Assembly: GCF_000350225.1 (NCBI RefSeq)
Contig: NW_005179148.1
Location: 1-64,000 of the forward strand
From: Chondrus crispus
Lineage: Eukaryota; Rhodophyta; Florideophyceae; Gigartinales; Gigartinaceae
Reading direction: 5' to 3'
Length of the DNA stretch: 64,000 bases
In this document: positions 1 to 12,990 of the stretch, piece after piece
Numbering within the stretch: position 1 is the stretch's first letter
Layout of the letters: every line of letters begins with the position of its first letter
The notes under the pieces: generated by a model
Seen by the model: only the letters and a program-made list of their open reading frames with translations
Database searches by the model: none
What the model was told of the DNA's origin: nothing
Made by a program: the position numbers and the translations under genes

Positions 1-2425
1 GAATAGTTCTAGTGGGAGATGAAGCATAGAGATTGTCATGTGGCCCAGATGACTAGACGTCGCTTCGGTTTCGCTCTCCCGCGATTTCTCAAAAAAACAA
101 AATATGTCCATTTCCGCACAAATTGTAGTGTAGTCTCAGGGAAGGCATGTTGGGGCAAAGAGCATGTCCATTTTGCACGTGGTCGGTGCTAAGGGTGTCT
201 TACATGGCTGCAACAAGGCACCCACATCAAAGGAACTGCATCTTTGCAATTCAACGTACCTGACTCTAACGGTTTCAAGCTTTCCGCTCGCTAATGGCGC
301 GAAAGACTTGAGCCACCCAAATTGCCGCCCTGACCAAGGCTTGACATTTTGCTTTTCCGAGTTAGAAGCGCGCCATTTTTTGTGTCGACGACACGATTAT
401 GAAACTAGACGATTTTTGTTCTGCTGTTATGCAAGCCAACTAATCTTTGACGGAATCTGGTTGTGCAATATCAACAACCGACGACTCCGGTACTATGATA
501 ACTTTCGCGCGAACACTGTCTTCTTCTACGAAGACTCTATAGCGCTTCGATCGAATTCGCGTTTGGACTTGGAAGTGACCCTCGGCCCCATGGCTAAGAA
601 CAGAGTGTGCAGCGAAAGCGACGTCCTGCCCACAATCAACGATTTTATAGAGGTTCTGTGGGAAATTGATGAAGGTAAAGAGGCTGTAACAGTGTGGTGG
701 CGGGCTGAGGTAAGGAATGTGAGGAGAGACAACAGCAGGAAGGGTATCATCGGGACTGGAATTCTTCGGTTTGATGAGTACATGAATTACCCGTCGTCAG
801 ATGAACGTGTCGAGTTTCTTTCTCGGCGTTGTCTTCGCGTCTCACATGACCCTCTCGATAATAATAATGTCGATGAGAACGAAAATCCTTCGCTCTCCTG
901 GCGTGTGTATGTCAGATATGACTCGATTTTGCGAGACCATGTGGACAGATGTGAACAATCCGATGAAGAGTGGCATGTGTCCAATCCGATCATGCCAATG
1001 GGGCATCGAGTTGATAATACAGAAATAGATGCATCCTCCAGAATTTCCCTCAGCGACGTTCTATCCCAAGTCAAAAAGATGAAAGAATGCCATGAACGGG
1101 TTTTGGCAGAAATGCTTTACTTGCGGCGAAATGTTGTGGAGAACTCAAGTATGCTCCGGGGCACTGAATTTGTATCCGACAACGATGTGGTTCAGCGGGT
1201 CACTTCTTACTTACGGACTAGACTAAGTGTCAAATTGCAGAAGCCTCTTCGAAAGAATAGCAAGTCGGTAGATTTGAGTGATGACATAACGAATTTTTCA
1301 GAACGAATAAGGGCTTCTTCGGTCCGGCTGAAGGCAGATTGCGATCTGGACGAATTTGAGGCGATCGCTAGGAATGTGCAGCAGCGTTATGGTTTGAATG
1401 AATCATTCGAAGCGGTGAAATTTTACCCATCGTTCAGCATGACCCAAAACCCAAATCTTGGCGCCAATGAATTCTTCATCATATTCCCGAGCATGCAGTG
1501 CCTCTTCGAGCTTTTGGGTATAACTTCAAAATGCGATCGAATTCGAATGTTGCAACGGTATGGAACAATGGGAAAATCGGCATTGCTTCGTGTGTTGTGT
1601 GCATACGTATGGGATGGAGATTAATCGCAGCCATCTAGCATCGTACCCGGCCGGAGTTGCCTCGGAAACGTGGTTGACGTCGTACCCACAGACGACGAGA
1701 AGAGATCCGTATTATTGCGTCGAGATTCAGAAGATTGGAGTTTAGTTGACAGGAGATATAGGATGCCCCTATATAGAGCAAGTGGAACTATAGAACCTAC
1801 AGAGGCTAGTCTAAGGTCCGCAGAGGTTAACAAAAAAAGCCTTTCTGCTTCATTGGAGGAGAGATACAGATCCAAGCAACCGTCTTTGGTCCAAAGAGAT
1901 TTGTAGATCTACAAGGGTGACCGGTTCGCTTGAGGTTGGCCTTCCATGCACTATCATCCCAAGTGATGTTTTAGTTGGTGAGGTGGAAAATATTATGGAT
2001 GAAGAGACAGTGGAAAAGATTGTGACCTAAAATAGAATGTAATAGATTCAATAAACGTACCCTCCCACATATGCATTGATATGCTGATACGCGTTGATGC
2101 GACCGACTTCTATCAATTGTACATCGATGTTCTTCGACAGAATCCATAACTAGATACAATGGTCTCATCACTTCCTCACCTCTTGAAATGAATATATTTT
2201 GAAAGCGTGTTGAGTGTTCTGAACCAAGAAGTGTAAAGCCCCACGCCTATAGCACGGGAAATCCAAGTAGTGATGAGTGTAAATTACGTCGGTGCCAGAC
2301 TTGACACAAAATCGGCGATATATCAATGGCCCAAAGTAACAATAAACAGGTAAATTGAAAAAACATTAGAATTAAATATAATATGCACTAAATTTGATGC
2401 CGATGTAAAAATCGACTTCATAGTG
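1..2425 (+). repeat. Left arm of a 2.4-kb inverted repeat
   Basis: Positions 1-2425 are the reverse complement of 24769-27193 without any indel I could find (position p pairs with 27194-p). I noticed about seven single-base differences, so identity is above 99.6%. The arm starts at the first base of the window, so it may extend further left. It ends sharply at 2425 with ...CTTCATAGTG; read inward from that end it begins CACTATGAAG, the CACTA terminus type. Right next to it, at 2426, a gypsy element starts in the middle of its gag region. I read the arm as the end of a CACTA-like transposon lying mostly left of the window. Confidence 0.85.
164..1906 (+). pseudogene. Left copy of the unrecognised 580-aa transposon protein, nonsense-mutated
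   Basis: This copy matches the open reading frame at 25288-27030 codon for codon but has a TAA stop at 1622-1624 where the right copy has GAA. It therefore ends after 486 residues and loses about 94 C-terminal residues. Other coding differences from the right copy include Ala to Thr (base 683) and Cys to Gly near the stop. No domain is certain; see the right copy for a description. With one nonsense change and almost no other decay, inactivation or duplication must be very recent. A sequencing error at this base would also explain it. Confidence 0.7.
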
Positions 2426-2451
2426 ATAACCTGGAAACCAGGTTACAGAAG

Positions 2452-4540
2452 ATGATTGGCGAAATTCGCCAGGAGACGAAGAAGGATCTCGAGGCTGAAT
2501 TAGCCCTCGTGCACAAGCAACTGGAGTTGCAAACTTCCGAGTTCCACGCCGCGTTGGAAGAGCTGACAGCTCGCGTGGTTCTCGTCGAGACTTCACCAAC
2601 CGATGCGACCAAGGGCCGACAGCCGGAGGTATTCGAATCGCTGCAGCTCGCCTCCCAGGGAGCGCGGCGAGACCCGAATCAAGCCCTGGAGACTCTGGCC
2701 AAAACAAGGGACAGCATCGATGATAAATTTGACCGCGCTGCGCGCCGCCTCAAGGACCTTGAGCAGGCTGCGGGACGGTCCGGACCTAAATTGGAGGAAG
2801 GGCCACTCTCCCGCCGAGAAAGAACTGAAGACCCAACGGAGAAGGACAAGTTTGTCCGAATTAGGGACTCCAAAATGAGAAGTTCCAAGACGGCCAAAGG
2901 CTGAAAGAAGAAAGGTCACTGTAGTGATGACCGTGAAAATTTCGTCTCAAATACGGAGTCGAATGGTTCAGAAGGAAATGGTGGCGACGGTTCGTCGAAC
3001 CAATCAGGAAATTCCGACCGACGATCAGCAGAAGGAAATGGAATTTCATCGAATAAGAAGAGCTACAAGAGAGGCGGAATTACTTCGTCCGCCTCGCGGA
3101 GGGATGTGGACGCGGAGCCAGAAGATACCGCGACGAGACGCGGCCCGCGATGGGAGGAGTTGGAGGAATTAAATCCAACCAACTACCTCTTCAAGAAGTT
3201 TCTTTCGTATCGGACGTACCGCTTGAGGAACCTGCAGACGTATTTGTCTAGCGCCCGGCGGTCCACCGTGCGAAAAATTAGAAGAGACATTCCACCGAAG
3301 GTCAAGAGAGAATACGTTCACCGGCGATGATGGCGTATTGGTTCTGGATTTCTTGGCCCAGCTGGTTCAAGAATTCGACACGCAAGAGATGAATGAAGGT
3401 CAAGCGATCCGATTGTTGCCGGAGTTCCTCGGCGGAATAGCCCTTAGACAGTACACTTCTGTGTCACAGACGGCCGGAACCCACCATGGGAAAACTTCCG
3501 TCTGGCCGGAGGCTGTACAGTGGTTATTGCTAGGTTTCGCGACCGATGAGGCGATCCGCCAAGCCGTGTTCGCATTGCCATAAATACATCAGAGACCGTC
3601 CGAAGACGAGATGGAATTCTATATCCGTCTGACAGACGCAAGCAATCGATGTGGAAACGTTTACTCGATGGAGGAACAAATTACGATGTTTATTGAAGAG
3701 CTCGACGCGAGTATGAAGCCGATGGTGTCCCAATATCGTCAGGACAATAGGGACGTGTCTTTTCTAAGGCTGGTTAATTACGCGAAGGCGCATGGCTCGG
3801 CGAGCCGCGCCCAGGGCAAGAAGTCCGAAAGGGTCACCATGCAAGCGCCAGCGGCGCTGAGGACCGGGAGCAAGCAGAATTGTCCGCATGCCCTGCGAAA
3901 AATTCGCAGCGCTGCCCACCTGGCCGAGTCAATTTCTGGGTCACAAGAAGTAAGCTTTCCTAACCAAAACGAGAATGGTTATGGAGGTGCGCTTATCGCC
4001 GAGGGCGATTTTATTGAATCATCGGAGGGAAACGGCTACGGAGAAGAAGACCCGAGCGGTGCGTCTACAGCGCGCACGCCTACGGGAAGTTCGTATTCGG
4101 ACGCCACGGATCCCGTGTTAGCGTGCCGAGGGCGCGGCCATACGCCGGCGCCAAGGATTCTGATGGAAGACAGGGGTACGGCTTTCCGGAGACCGGGCTG
4201 GTCGGGACGGCCGCCGGCCCGTGGACCGCCGAGGTCGCCGTACCTTCAGAAGAAACACGGCCTCATATGCTATCATTGCTATGAGAAGTGGCATGCCACG
4301 CCCACGTGCCTGCTCTCGTTCCGAGAGATACACCGAGTTCTAGGGGACTACGAGGCGTTGTCGCCGATAGAGAGGTTAGGAATTCCGTGGACGAGCTTCC
4401 TGAAGGTCAAGAGGTGGTTCGTATCCCAGACTGCGAGCACGCCGAGTGCCTCTGCAGAGGGTTCGAACCAATCTTCAGGAAGGCCGGCCGCGGGGCCATC
4501 GTCAGACGTGAGGCGGAACCCGCAGCGACAGGGAAACTGA
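2452..4540 (+). pseudogene. gag: gypsy gag (capsid and CCHC zinc knuckle), broken
   Basis: The first part (2452-2904) is a charged, coiled-coil-like region that also occurs at the start of gag in the second gypsy copy. A capsid-like region follows at about 3300-3800, read through an in-frame TAA at 3581-3583. A zinc knuckle of the form C-x2-C-x4-H-x4-C lies at about 4268-4312 (CYHC...H...C), preceded by an Arg/Gly/Pro-rich stretch. Several frame changes occur between 2900 and 3340. In an intact element gag packages the RNA and forms the particle. The true start codon lies upstream and is missing. Confidence 0.8.
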
Positions 4541-4559
4541 AGGGGGGAATCTCAAATAA

Positions 4560-5355
4560 ATTTGAAGGAGACACGTGTGTCGAGCGAACCATGTCTGGGA
4601 CTTCGTCCCGTTCCCCAACTTTGGAAAAGAGGGCAGACCTCGATGAGGAGGTAATTGGAATTGTCGACAAGCCGAAGGAACCCATACCGGTTAAGAAGAT
4701 TTTGCGCAGAGGCAAGGACGACCCGTTGGAGCAAGTCCTACGCCCCTGGTACAGGGTCAGGCGAAGGGAGTGTCCCGAGAATATTTTAGTCCTTGAGAGG
4801 AAGAATTATAAGGTCTTTGCAGACATTGGACCGACGGTCGGGCTGATGAGCCGTGTACTGTCCGTGCTGGACACCGGCGCCGGCCCGAACTTGATTGGGA
4901 AGTCTGAGCTCCCCGCGGGATTGGAAACCCTAGTTTCGCTCGGACCGACGCAAGACATCGGCGACGCCAACAACCGGCCGCTTCGCACCGTTGGCACGAT
5001 CAAGATGCCTGTAAGGCTTGGACGTTTTGTCGCTACCGCTGAGTTCATTGTATGTGAAAAACTCGCAGTGCCACTAATTCTAGGCGCGGACTACTGAGAC
5101 GGGTTTGTTGAAGCTATATACCCACGCAGGAAGGCGGTGGAGTTGGCAGATTTCTCGGAGGTTCCGACTGTGCGGAAATTTTCGCCGAGAAAAGGGAAGA
5201 GGAATCTCTCCCAGGGAGAGGACGAGAAGGACGGAAAAGGGGAGCGAATTTCCCCCAAAGTGAAGGTGGCAAGGGCCACGACTATTCAGCCAGGGACGCA
5301 GCGCGTCGTCGAATGCACCTCGAAGAGGGCAGGCTTGGTTGTGGTTCAGCCGTAG
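4560..5355 (+). pseudogene. pro: gypsy aspartic protease region
   Basis: A retropepsin-type active site, VLDTGAGPNLIG, lies at about 4858-4893, and the matching C-terminal motif LILGADY sits at about 5075-5094. The frame differs from that of the zinc-knuckle ORF, with a long overlap (4288-4540), so expression would have needed frameshifting or the frame has simply drifted. The motif is followed at once by a TGA (5095-5097), then by in-frame coding sequence to a TAG at 5353-5355. The protease would have cut the Gag-Pol polyprotein. Confidence 0.85.
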
Positions 5356-5361
5356 TCGTCG

Positions 5362-7130
5362 TTGTACGAAAAGCACGGGTTGATATGTACGAATGGATTT
5401 GTTCAGGTTGAGCCTGACAGGCCGTTCTGTTTACTCGTTGCAAATTTTAGAAGGTATCCTGTCAGGGTCCAAAAAGGCCAAGTGGTGGCAGAATTATTAC
5501 CGCACCCGAGAGCCGTGCTTGAGAGCAAAACCACCATTGGTGAAGTTCTCGGAATTCAAGAAAGGGATAAGGAAAATTTTCCTAATTCTACACAGACGCG
5601 TAAGGGCGAGTCAAGATGTGAACCGTCGGAACAAGTATGTGAGGACCAGCCAGAAGAACGGTCGGCAGGGCTCTCCGCGTCGGCATCTACGAAGCCGCAA
5701 CGCAGGATGGAGCCTCCACCGCCGGACGTGGAGGAGCTCGACCTGAGCCCCGTGCCGAACCGGCTACGCGACAAGTTCCGTCGGATGTTGAAGAAGTATT
5801 CCCGCATGTGGGATGGGACCCTTGGTGAATTTTACACCACGGTCCACCGGATCGAGTTGGTCCCGGATACAAGACCAATTGCCCAAGCCCCGTATCGGGC
5901 CGGGCCTAAGGCCCGCGAAACTGAAGATGCAGAAGTACAGAAGATGTTGGAGGCAGGTGTAATAGAGCTAGCACAGTCAGAATGGGCGTCGCTCGTGTTG
6001 CTGGTGCCCAAGCCGGACGGTTCAATGCGCTTTTGCGTAGACTACCGCAGACTGAACGCAGTGACGGAGAAGGGCACGTGCCTTTTGTTGCGCATGGACG
6101 AGTGTCTGGACTCGCTTGGTCACACCAAGGTTTTCTCCGCGTTGGACGCGATCTCGGGGTATTGGCAGATGCCTATTCCCGAAGCGGACTGCGGCAAGAC
6201 AGCTTTTTCATGTCACTCAGGTCTCTGCAGATTCTCAAGAATGCCCTTCGGGCTTACCAACGCGCCGGCGACGTTTCAGAGAGCCATGGATATCCTGCTC
6301 TCTCCGTTCCCATGGAAATCGTGCTTGGTGTATCTTGATGATATCATCATCTTCAGCAAGTCTCGGGAAGAACACATTGTTCATGTTGATGAAATACTGT
6401 CTGTACAGTATTGGAGAAGGCAGGCGTGAAGCTCAAGCTTCGCAAGTGCGAATTTTTCGTCGAAAAGATCAAGTATCTAGGCCACGTCGTTCGGCCAAGT
6501 ACGCTAGAAGTCGACGCTGCGCGGACCGCCGCTTTGGAACAAGTGAGGTACCCTCAAACGCAGACACAGGTCAGAAGCTTTCTGGGACTTTGTAATGTAT
6601 ACCGCAGGTTCGTCCCACATTATGCGAAAATCGCACATCCGCTCAATCAATTATTGAAGAAGGGACAACCGATCCGGTTGGAAGGATTTGACGAACCGTG
6701 CGAAAAGGCTTTTCACAAGCTTAAGGAGGCCATCTTGGCGCCACTGGTACTGGCACTGCCAAAGAAGGACCTTCCATACTCGGTAGATACCGAGGCCAGC
6801 GACTATCAAATTGGTGCCGCGTTATTTCAGACACATCCGGATGCACAACGTAATCCCATCGGGTTCTTTTCGAGAACGTTGGCCGCAACCGAGAGAAACT
6901 ATTCTGTATCAAGAAAATAATGTCTAACGGTAATTTGGGCCGCCCAGACATTAGGACCATATCTATATGGCGAACATTTTATTGTCCATACCGACCACGC
7001 GTCGTTGAGGTGGTCGATGAACGTAACAGATCCTAGTGGACGTTTAATACGATGGAGGCTACGACTCTCGGAATTCGACTTTGAAATCAAGTACAAGAAA
7101 GGAAAGGCGAACAGCCAGGCGGATGCGCGG
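5362..7130 (+). pseudogene. pol: gypsy reverse transcriptase and RNase H, broken
   Basis: RT motifs are clear: a substrate-pocket segment with FCVDYRRLNAVT, then FSALDAISGYWQM, MPFGLTNAPATFQ and the catalytic YLDD box at about 6331-6342. The thumb and connection follow after a frameshift near 6411-6429, and the RNase H-like segment reads VDTEASDYQIGAALFQ. A TAA at 6918-6920 interrupts the RNase H region, which then continues in frame through HFIVHTDHASLRW to the KKGKANSQAD motif typical of gypsy pol. It would have copied the element RNA into DNA. Confidence 0.93.
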
Positions 7131-8661
7131 TCAAGATTGCTAACCGTCGGAGAAACCGTCGACGAAATCGACGATGAAATCCCATGTTTTATGGCCGAAC
7201 CGGCCGACGCTACAGAAGACGACGAGGAAGATTTTGAAAGGCTGCACGACATCCTCGCTCTTGAGGGGGGCGCATCGGATCGCCTCGATCACTTCCAAGC
7301 CGTAGCTCCTGAAGAGCTTATTCGCGAGCAAGCCGTCGACCCTTTCTGCAGTCGGATCAAGGAGGAGATGGACGCTGGAAACGTGAGGACGTTCACAACG
7401 GAGGCAGAGGAATTCGAAGGAACTCTATGCCGTACTGCGGCAGAGTTTGTGCAAGTAGTAATACCACAGTCTGTAAGGGACCGCTTCCTAGGGCTGAGCC
7501 ACTACGCAAAATTGGCAGGATACCCTGAAGGCAGGAAACTTTACAAGACATTGAGAAGATATTTTTATTGGCCTACGATGGCCCTAGAATGCTACGCAGT
7601 CGCGAAGAATTGCGCCGCATGTGCGGGGGAAAGGGTGAAGTTAAGAAGAAACACGAAGGAAATAAAGCTGTTCACGCCCAAAGCTCCGCTGGAGTTTGTC
7701 GCCATGGACATACTCGGCGATCTAAATACAACTAAACGAGTAAATCGGTATATTCTCGTGATCAGCGATCGATACTCGAAACTGGTACGAACCGTACCAT
7801 TGAAGAAGATATCAGCTGCGCACATCGCACAAGCCTTCGTTCACCATTGGGTATTCGTGTACGGACCGCCGGCCAAGCTGCTGTCCGACAATGGAACACA
7901 GTTCACGGCCCGGTTCTTTTAGAACGTCTGCCGAATTCTCGGCATACACAATGTGTTCACGACTACGTACCACCCGCAAGCCAGCGGCCAAGTTGAGAGG
8001 TTTAACCGCACGCTGACTTCCGCGTTGCGAAAATATGTTGGAGAACATCCAAAGGACTGGGACCTATTTAGCGACGCTGTGACGTTCGCATACAACACGC
8101 AAGTTCATCGAACTACGAATGTCGCGCCCTTCGAACTGGTGTTAGCTCGGGCGCCGAGAAGCATTGCGTTACAAGCGCAGCCAAGTTTGGAGAAATTCAG
8201 CTCGTCACGAGCACACTACCTGAAATCGCAGAAATGGTTGGAAAGCCTAATGCGAAGCGCCGATAGGAGTTTGCGAAAGGAACAAGCGCGCTACAAGCAA
8301 AACTTCGACGCACGGCTTCGCAAACAAACCGAAATATGATATTCCACCGGGGTCCTACGTGTTACTCCGGAAGGAGCAGGGCACGGCTAGCGAACCGAAG
8401 CCCAAGCTTGCACAAGTCGCTACAGGACCTTATCAGGTCAGAAGGTCAGGTCAACATACGGTAGTCATTGCCATTGGCGATCAGGAGGAACGCGTATCGC
8501 GAGATAGGGTGGAGTTGGCCCCAAGCCCGATGGACTATGCGCCGATAACTGGTCTACGTCAAGCGCTACAGTTCCTGGGAGAGCCGGAAAGGAACGAAGA
8601 TGGACAGGTAATCAAGGACGAGGATCCTCCTCACACACACGCGCAGATGTCAGGGGACTAG
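7131..8661 (+). pseudogene. int: gypsy integrase, broken
   Basis: The HHCC zinc-binding region ends in KNCAACAG at about 7610. The DDE core is visible as VAMDILGD (first Asp), LSDNGTQF (second Asp) and GQVERFNR (Glu). A TAG at 7920-7922 falls between the second Asp and the Glu, and a frameshift lies near 8335 just before the GPY-like module (LAQVATGPYQVRR). All three catalytic residues are kept, so decay came after loss of selection on the whole protein rather than through loss of the active site. Confidence 0.92.
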
Positions 8662-8732
8662 GATAATTTAGTTAGTCAAACACCGACAGCGGAGACGTCT
8701 CAAGACCTACGTGAGTCCGGAATTCCAGAGAG

Positions 8733-9002
8733 GTGGATGAGTTGGAAGATCTTCAGAAGGGGGAAGGAAACAATTCAGAGAAAGAAGGAGAGACGGAAAA
8801 TACGGAATACGTAATAGACCGGGTTGTCGACCACGATTATCAAGATGGTAATTTGATTCTCAAGGTGGAGTGGTACGGGTATACGCCCGAGGACTCGACG
8901 TGGGAGTCCATCGAGCAATTGCCCCGCAGCGCGGCCGTCACGTATTTCCGAAGGAAAAGACTATCCTTGCCCGGGCAAGTGTCACGGGCACGATCGGGAT
9001 AG
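8733..9002 (+). pseudogene. Chromodomain at the integrase C-terminus
   Basis: The segment from about 8805 to 8960 carries the chromodomain pattern: YVIDRVVDHD, then LKVEWYGYTPEDSTWE and a final helix ending AAVTYFRR. The aromatic cage positions (Tyr, Trp, Trp-Glu) are present. In chromoviruses this module sits at the integrase C-terminus and steers integration to chromatin with methylated histone H3. It is separated from the GPY-like part by the stop at 8659-8661. Confidence 0.88.
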
Positions 9003-12000
9003 CAATCGTCAATAAAGTTCGCAGGTTGGAGACAACGGAAGGTTCAGAAATTCGAAGAAGGAACGGATTAGTGAGGTGCCTCAAGGAGGGACGTGGGATC
9101 AAGGGAAGTAAGGAAGTCAGCCCTCGGGGCCCCCGTTACAAGAAGGGACAGACGCGCGACGCGTTTTCAAGGAATTGAAGCGAGACCGTATCCTCGGATG
9201 AGGCATTGAGCCTCCCCGAAATCACGAACACGCCTCACCGCAGTACGCACGAGAAATGACGTTTCGAACAGGCGGTCACCCCGCGTGGGGTATGATGTAA
9301 TCAAAAAAATAATCGTGTCGACAACAAACTGCTGAACGAGCGACGCAAGGCAGAGCTCCAATTCCAGCCATGCTGCGAAAGTATAATCAAAAAGCAGGAA
9401 AAATTACTGCAGCTGCAGTACACACGCGAAGTGGTGGTCGCTTGCCACAGTCGGCGACATAAATATTCTAAGTCGCCCCGCAGCCAAGCCCCCCCCCCCA
9501 GACCTCACGTGAAGCCGATTGTCACACTCACTGCTAACACAATGCCCATGCTCGACGAGCACGAGAACCCATCCATATGGACCACCGTCAGAAGAACGCT
9601 GGTACGAATTCACCCCGCGGCGACCGACGTCGACGCCCACAACCAGTCCTATTTTCTAGAGTGATTTACTAAGCACTTACCCATCATGATTTCTCTTCAG
9701 CTCTGTCGTTTCTTTGTTTATTTATTTCTTTTCTTTCCCTCTTTTGTGTTTTGTTATTGTTCTGTTTTAGTTATTATTTTATTTTGTGTTGTCAAGGACA
9801 CGACCCCGCACTGTGGAGGTCGATCAGAAGAATCTACAAGGACCAAGAAGGACCCTATCGCAACGTCAGAGAGAAGGGAAACTCTTCAGTAGACCTACGG
9901 TTCGAAACAAGGCGTTCCATTGAGAACAGAGAAGAAAGCCTCTCGTGGGGATGCGCGCAATGAGGCGCGAAGGACGAGGGAGGGTCGTCCAAGACCCGAA
10001 GAACACCAAGCGGACAGTATGGCCCATGTTGCGGAAGGATGCGTCGGAGATCATGAAGGATGTCCTCCCTTGTACACGAATTTACTTTCGCGATGATTCT
10101 CTTTACGTTTTATTTTTTCCTTTGCCGAGCAGAAGGCACTGACAAGACACGTAATTCTAATTGCCCCATGGGGTGAAACTCCCAACTGATGGAGACAGGT
10201 CGGAGCAAGGTTCACCGTATACGCGAACAGGCTACTGTGTCTTTGTCGATTTTTTGTTTTGTTTTGGGGTTACTCTACGTGAGACGAATGGTATCGTCAG
10301 CTCCTTGGGAGAAGGAGTCAGATTCGAGAAAGGGAGTTCGAACCCCCGACGAGGGCCAGGTGCAGGTTTCATTGAGACCCTCGATATTGACTTGAAAAAA
10401 AAGCGTACCGACACAGCCCCTATTGATTTTATTTTTTCTGTCCTCGCATCTCCCCTCTGTCACCGGGGGATCGGACGCAAGCGAGTCTGCGCGGGATCCC
10501 AATGGGAAAATTATGACAATCCTTAAGGAAAGCATATGCACTCCGCCTCCGTGACGGTCCCCAGAGAAGCACTCCTCACCGGAATCATGGACCCCATTGG
10601 CAATACACGCCCTCTGGCGTATGCAAAAAGAGGGTCACGCGCTGTGTAGTGAGTACGTATTTGATGGATCGTATCGTTCGAGGATATGAAGGGGACCATA
10701 GGAAGTCACGGGAAGGAGAGCTTGGATGACGACCCCGGGAAGAAGGTCGACGGACGGTCGATAACGAGAATCAATTCTAGAACCTCACACTCGAGAAAAG
10801 GGTACCAAACAAATGATGATGAAATGAGAACTGAGACGCTACTTTGACTTGGTACCGAGAGCGCGCGACATGCCAAAGCACGAGAAAGGAGGTGCGAAGC
10901 ACCATTTGAAAATATTAACAAAAATTAGGGAAATCATGGTCGCCGCAACATATCATGCCTGTTTGTTGGCACTCCGCACTCTTGTGAGCGCTTATTTATG
11001 AGGATCACGGATGTACTCCGAGGAGAAGGACGTCCACGGAAAAGAAAGGACGAGGTTCTAGCCCCGCGCCTTTGAGGAAGGGCCACGAGCGAATGCGCGT
11101 GCGCGCTGTTGCGCATAATGAAGGCGCTGCCTTCTTCTCCTTCTCCATACCTTTTATTTTTTTGGATTGGTCGAGGGCACGAACTTACATCGGAGCTTCG
11201 CCAAATAATGGCAGAAGCAACGGGAAAACGAAGACAGCTAAGACCATAATTGTTACCGGAGGGGACGGTTTCGCAACTGTACCAACGATCCAGGGATCAC
11301 CCAGACCAAGGTGTCAATCGCTTGTGAGATCGACAATCGTCGACACCCGTCAACAACATTCCAAGGCAGCGACAAGAATGAGCCGATCATCATTAAGTAC
11401 CAACATGACGAAGTCGCTCCACGTACAGGATTCTCCCTTGTCATACACCCCCAGATGGTTTAATTTTGCGACAGTTCGTACCGAGAACAACAGTCCCTGT
11501 CGAGACCAGACGCGTCAAGAGGTGATACATGCCTCGATGCGCTTTTTAATTTTATTTAAGCATAGAGACGCTGATCGGGGCGTAGAACCATCTCAGTCGC
11601 GAGGGGGGGAAACGCGAATCGACAAGATAACCTGCATCGCGAAACGGAAACACTTGATGCCGCGCACAGTAATAGCCCCCAAATACGGGACCGAGAAAAA
11701 CTGAGTGGAAGAATGTTACGATACGGCAGGTGCGGAGAGACGGAAGCCCGCCGAGACAACTCCAGTGACTTGGAAGAGGAACGAAAACATGGAGAGAACG
11801 CACGGATAACTCGCCTGTGACCACTCACTGTCATTGAAAAAGAGAAACGCGCCGCGATACACTCAAGGAATCCTCGCCACGCTGCCTCAAGGCCGGGGGG
11901 TGGAGATGAATGTGTCAAAAAAATTTAACAAAATTCGCGTGACTTTTGAAGGCGATGAAGAGCGAAGTGGTCCTCTGATATCGTAGGGGTTGTGCAGTGG

Positions 12001-12990
12001 ACCCCAATCGTGTTGGTGGACGAAGCGGCCAAGCTGGACCGGAGGGTTCGAGCGTCCCGACGGCGACGGCCCATACGTTATTTTATTTCGATGTCGCAAC
12101 CCCCCTCGTCTTGTCGGATTTAATTGACAATAATCTTCCCACTAAGGAGCACCGAGGACGGATGGACGTCGTCATTATGCAGAGGAAGGAATTGTAGGAA
12201 GCGTTGAAAGAAGGAAGGGCCATCGCGGAAGACCAAAAATTTAGGTCGATCACCGCCCCGACAGCCGAAATAGACGAAAGGAAAACGGATTGAGTTGTTG
12301 ACCGTGTTCGCAGCTCTTACATTTTTTTGTGTACGGCCACTGCCTGAAAACTGAAGCACGGACTGAGGGGGAGCTACGGAGTCCTCCAATGGGAGAAGAT
12401 GTTGAATGACGTTGTGTATACGAGCACAGGAGATTAGACCAGGAACGGGTTGACACAGTTCACCGGTCTGGTGATTCATGAGGAGTCAGGACACCTGCTA
12501 TGGAATTGGTTGGTGCTGTCAACAAGGATGTAAATAGGCTGCGAAGCAGCGGTGGTAGGTGGTGTTGATGAAGTTTTCGAGGATGCCCGATGTGCGAGAA
12601 AGAGGAGGAAATTGAGGAATGAAGACGAGGAAAGGGGGACCACATCGAGGATGGGAAGAAGAGAACGCAATAGAAAAGAGGAGGAAATTGAGGAATGAAG
12701 ACGAGGAAAGTCGCAGGGAACGTCTACAGTGCCGTCACGGCACGGACCAGAGAACGAGGGAGCCAGGGGTTTCGCTGTTGAGGGCGGGCCGTAGGATCCG
12801 AAATAACACGACCGCAGTGACGGTACGCAGAAAGAAGAGGACGAAGTTAAAAATAACTGGGGATACGCAGGTGGTTTCTTTTTATCGCCCAAAGGTCGCA
12901 CGATAAAGTGGTTAGTCGACTATCATGCGGGTGGGATGGGAAAAGAAGGACAAGTTGCAAGGAAGTGCTGCGGTCGACGTCTCAGCGAGA
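9003..12990 (+). other. 3' region of the gypsy element, no recognised gene
   Basis: About 4 kb between the chromodomain and the antisense ORF contains only short open frames in all directions. The longest plus-strand one (11072-11704) looks like chance. One clear local structure is a direct repeat: about 33 bases beginning AGAGGAGGAAATTGAGG occur at about 12600-12637 and again at about 12676-12712, 76 bases apart. I see no env-like gene, signal peptide or membrane segment. Such a long non-pol segment before the 3' LTR is unusual for a gypsy element. Confidence 0.5.

Noticed and set aside
10320..10370. GGGAGTTCGAACCCCC looked like a tRNA T-arm
   Set aside because: No matching acceptor stem, D-arm or anticodon arm could be found upstream at the right distance.
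11072..11704. 210-codon plus-strand ORF in the gypsy 3' region as a possible env gene
   Set aside because: No signal peptide, no transmembrane anchor, no Cys pattern; the composition is irregular.
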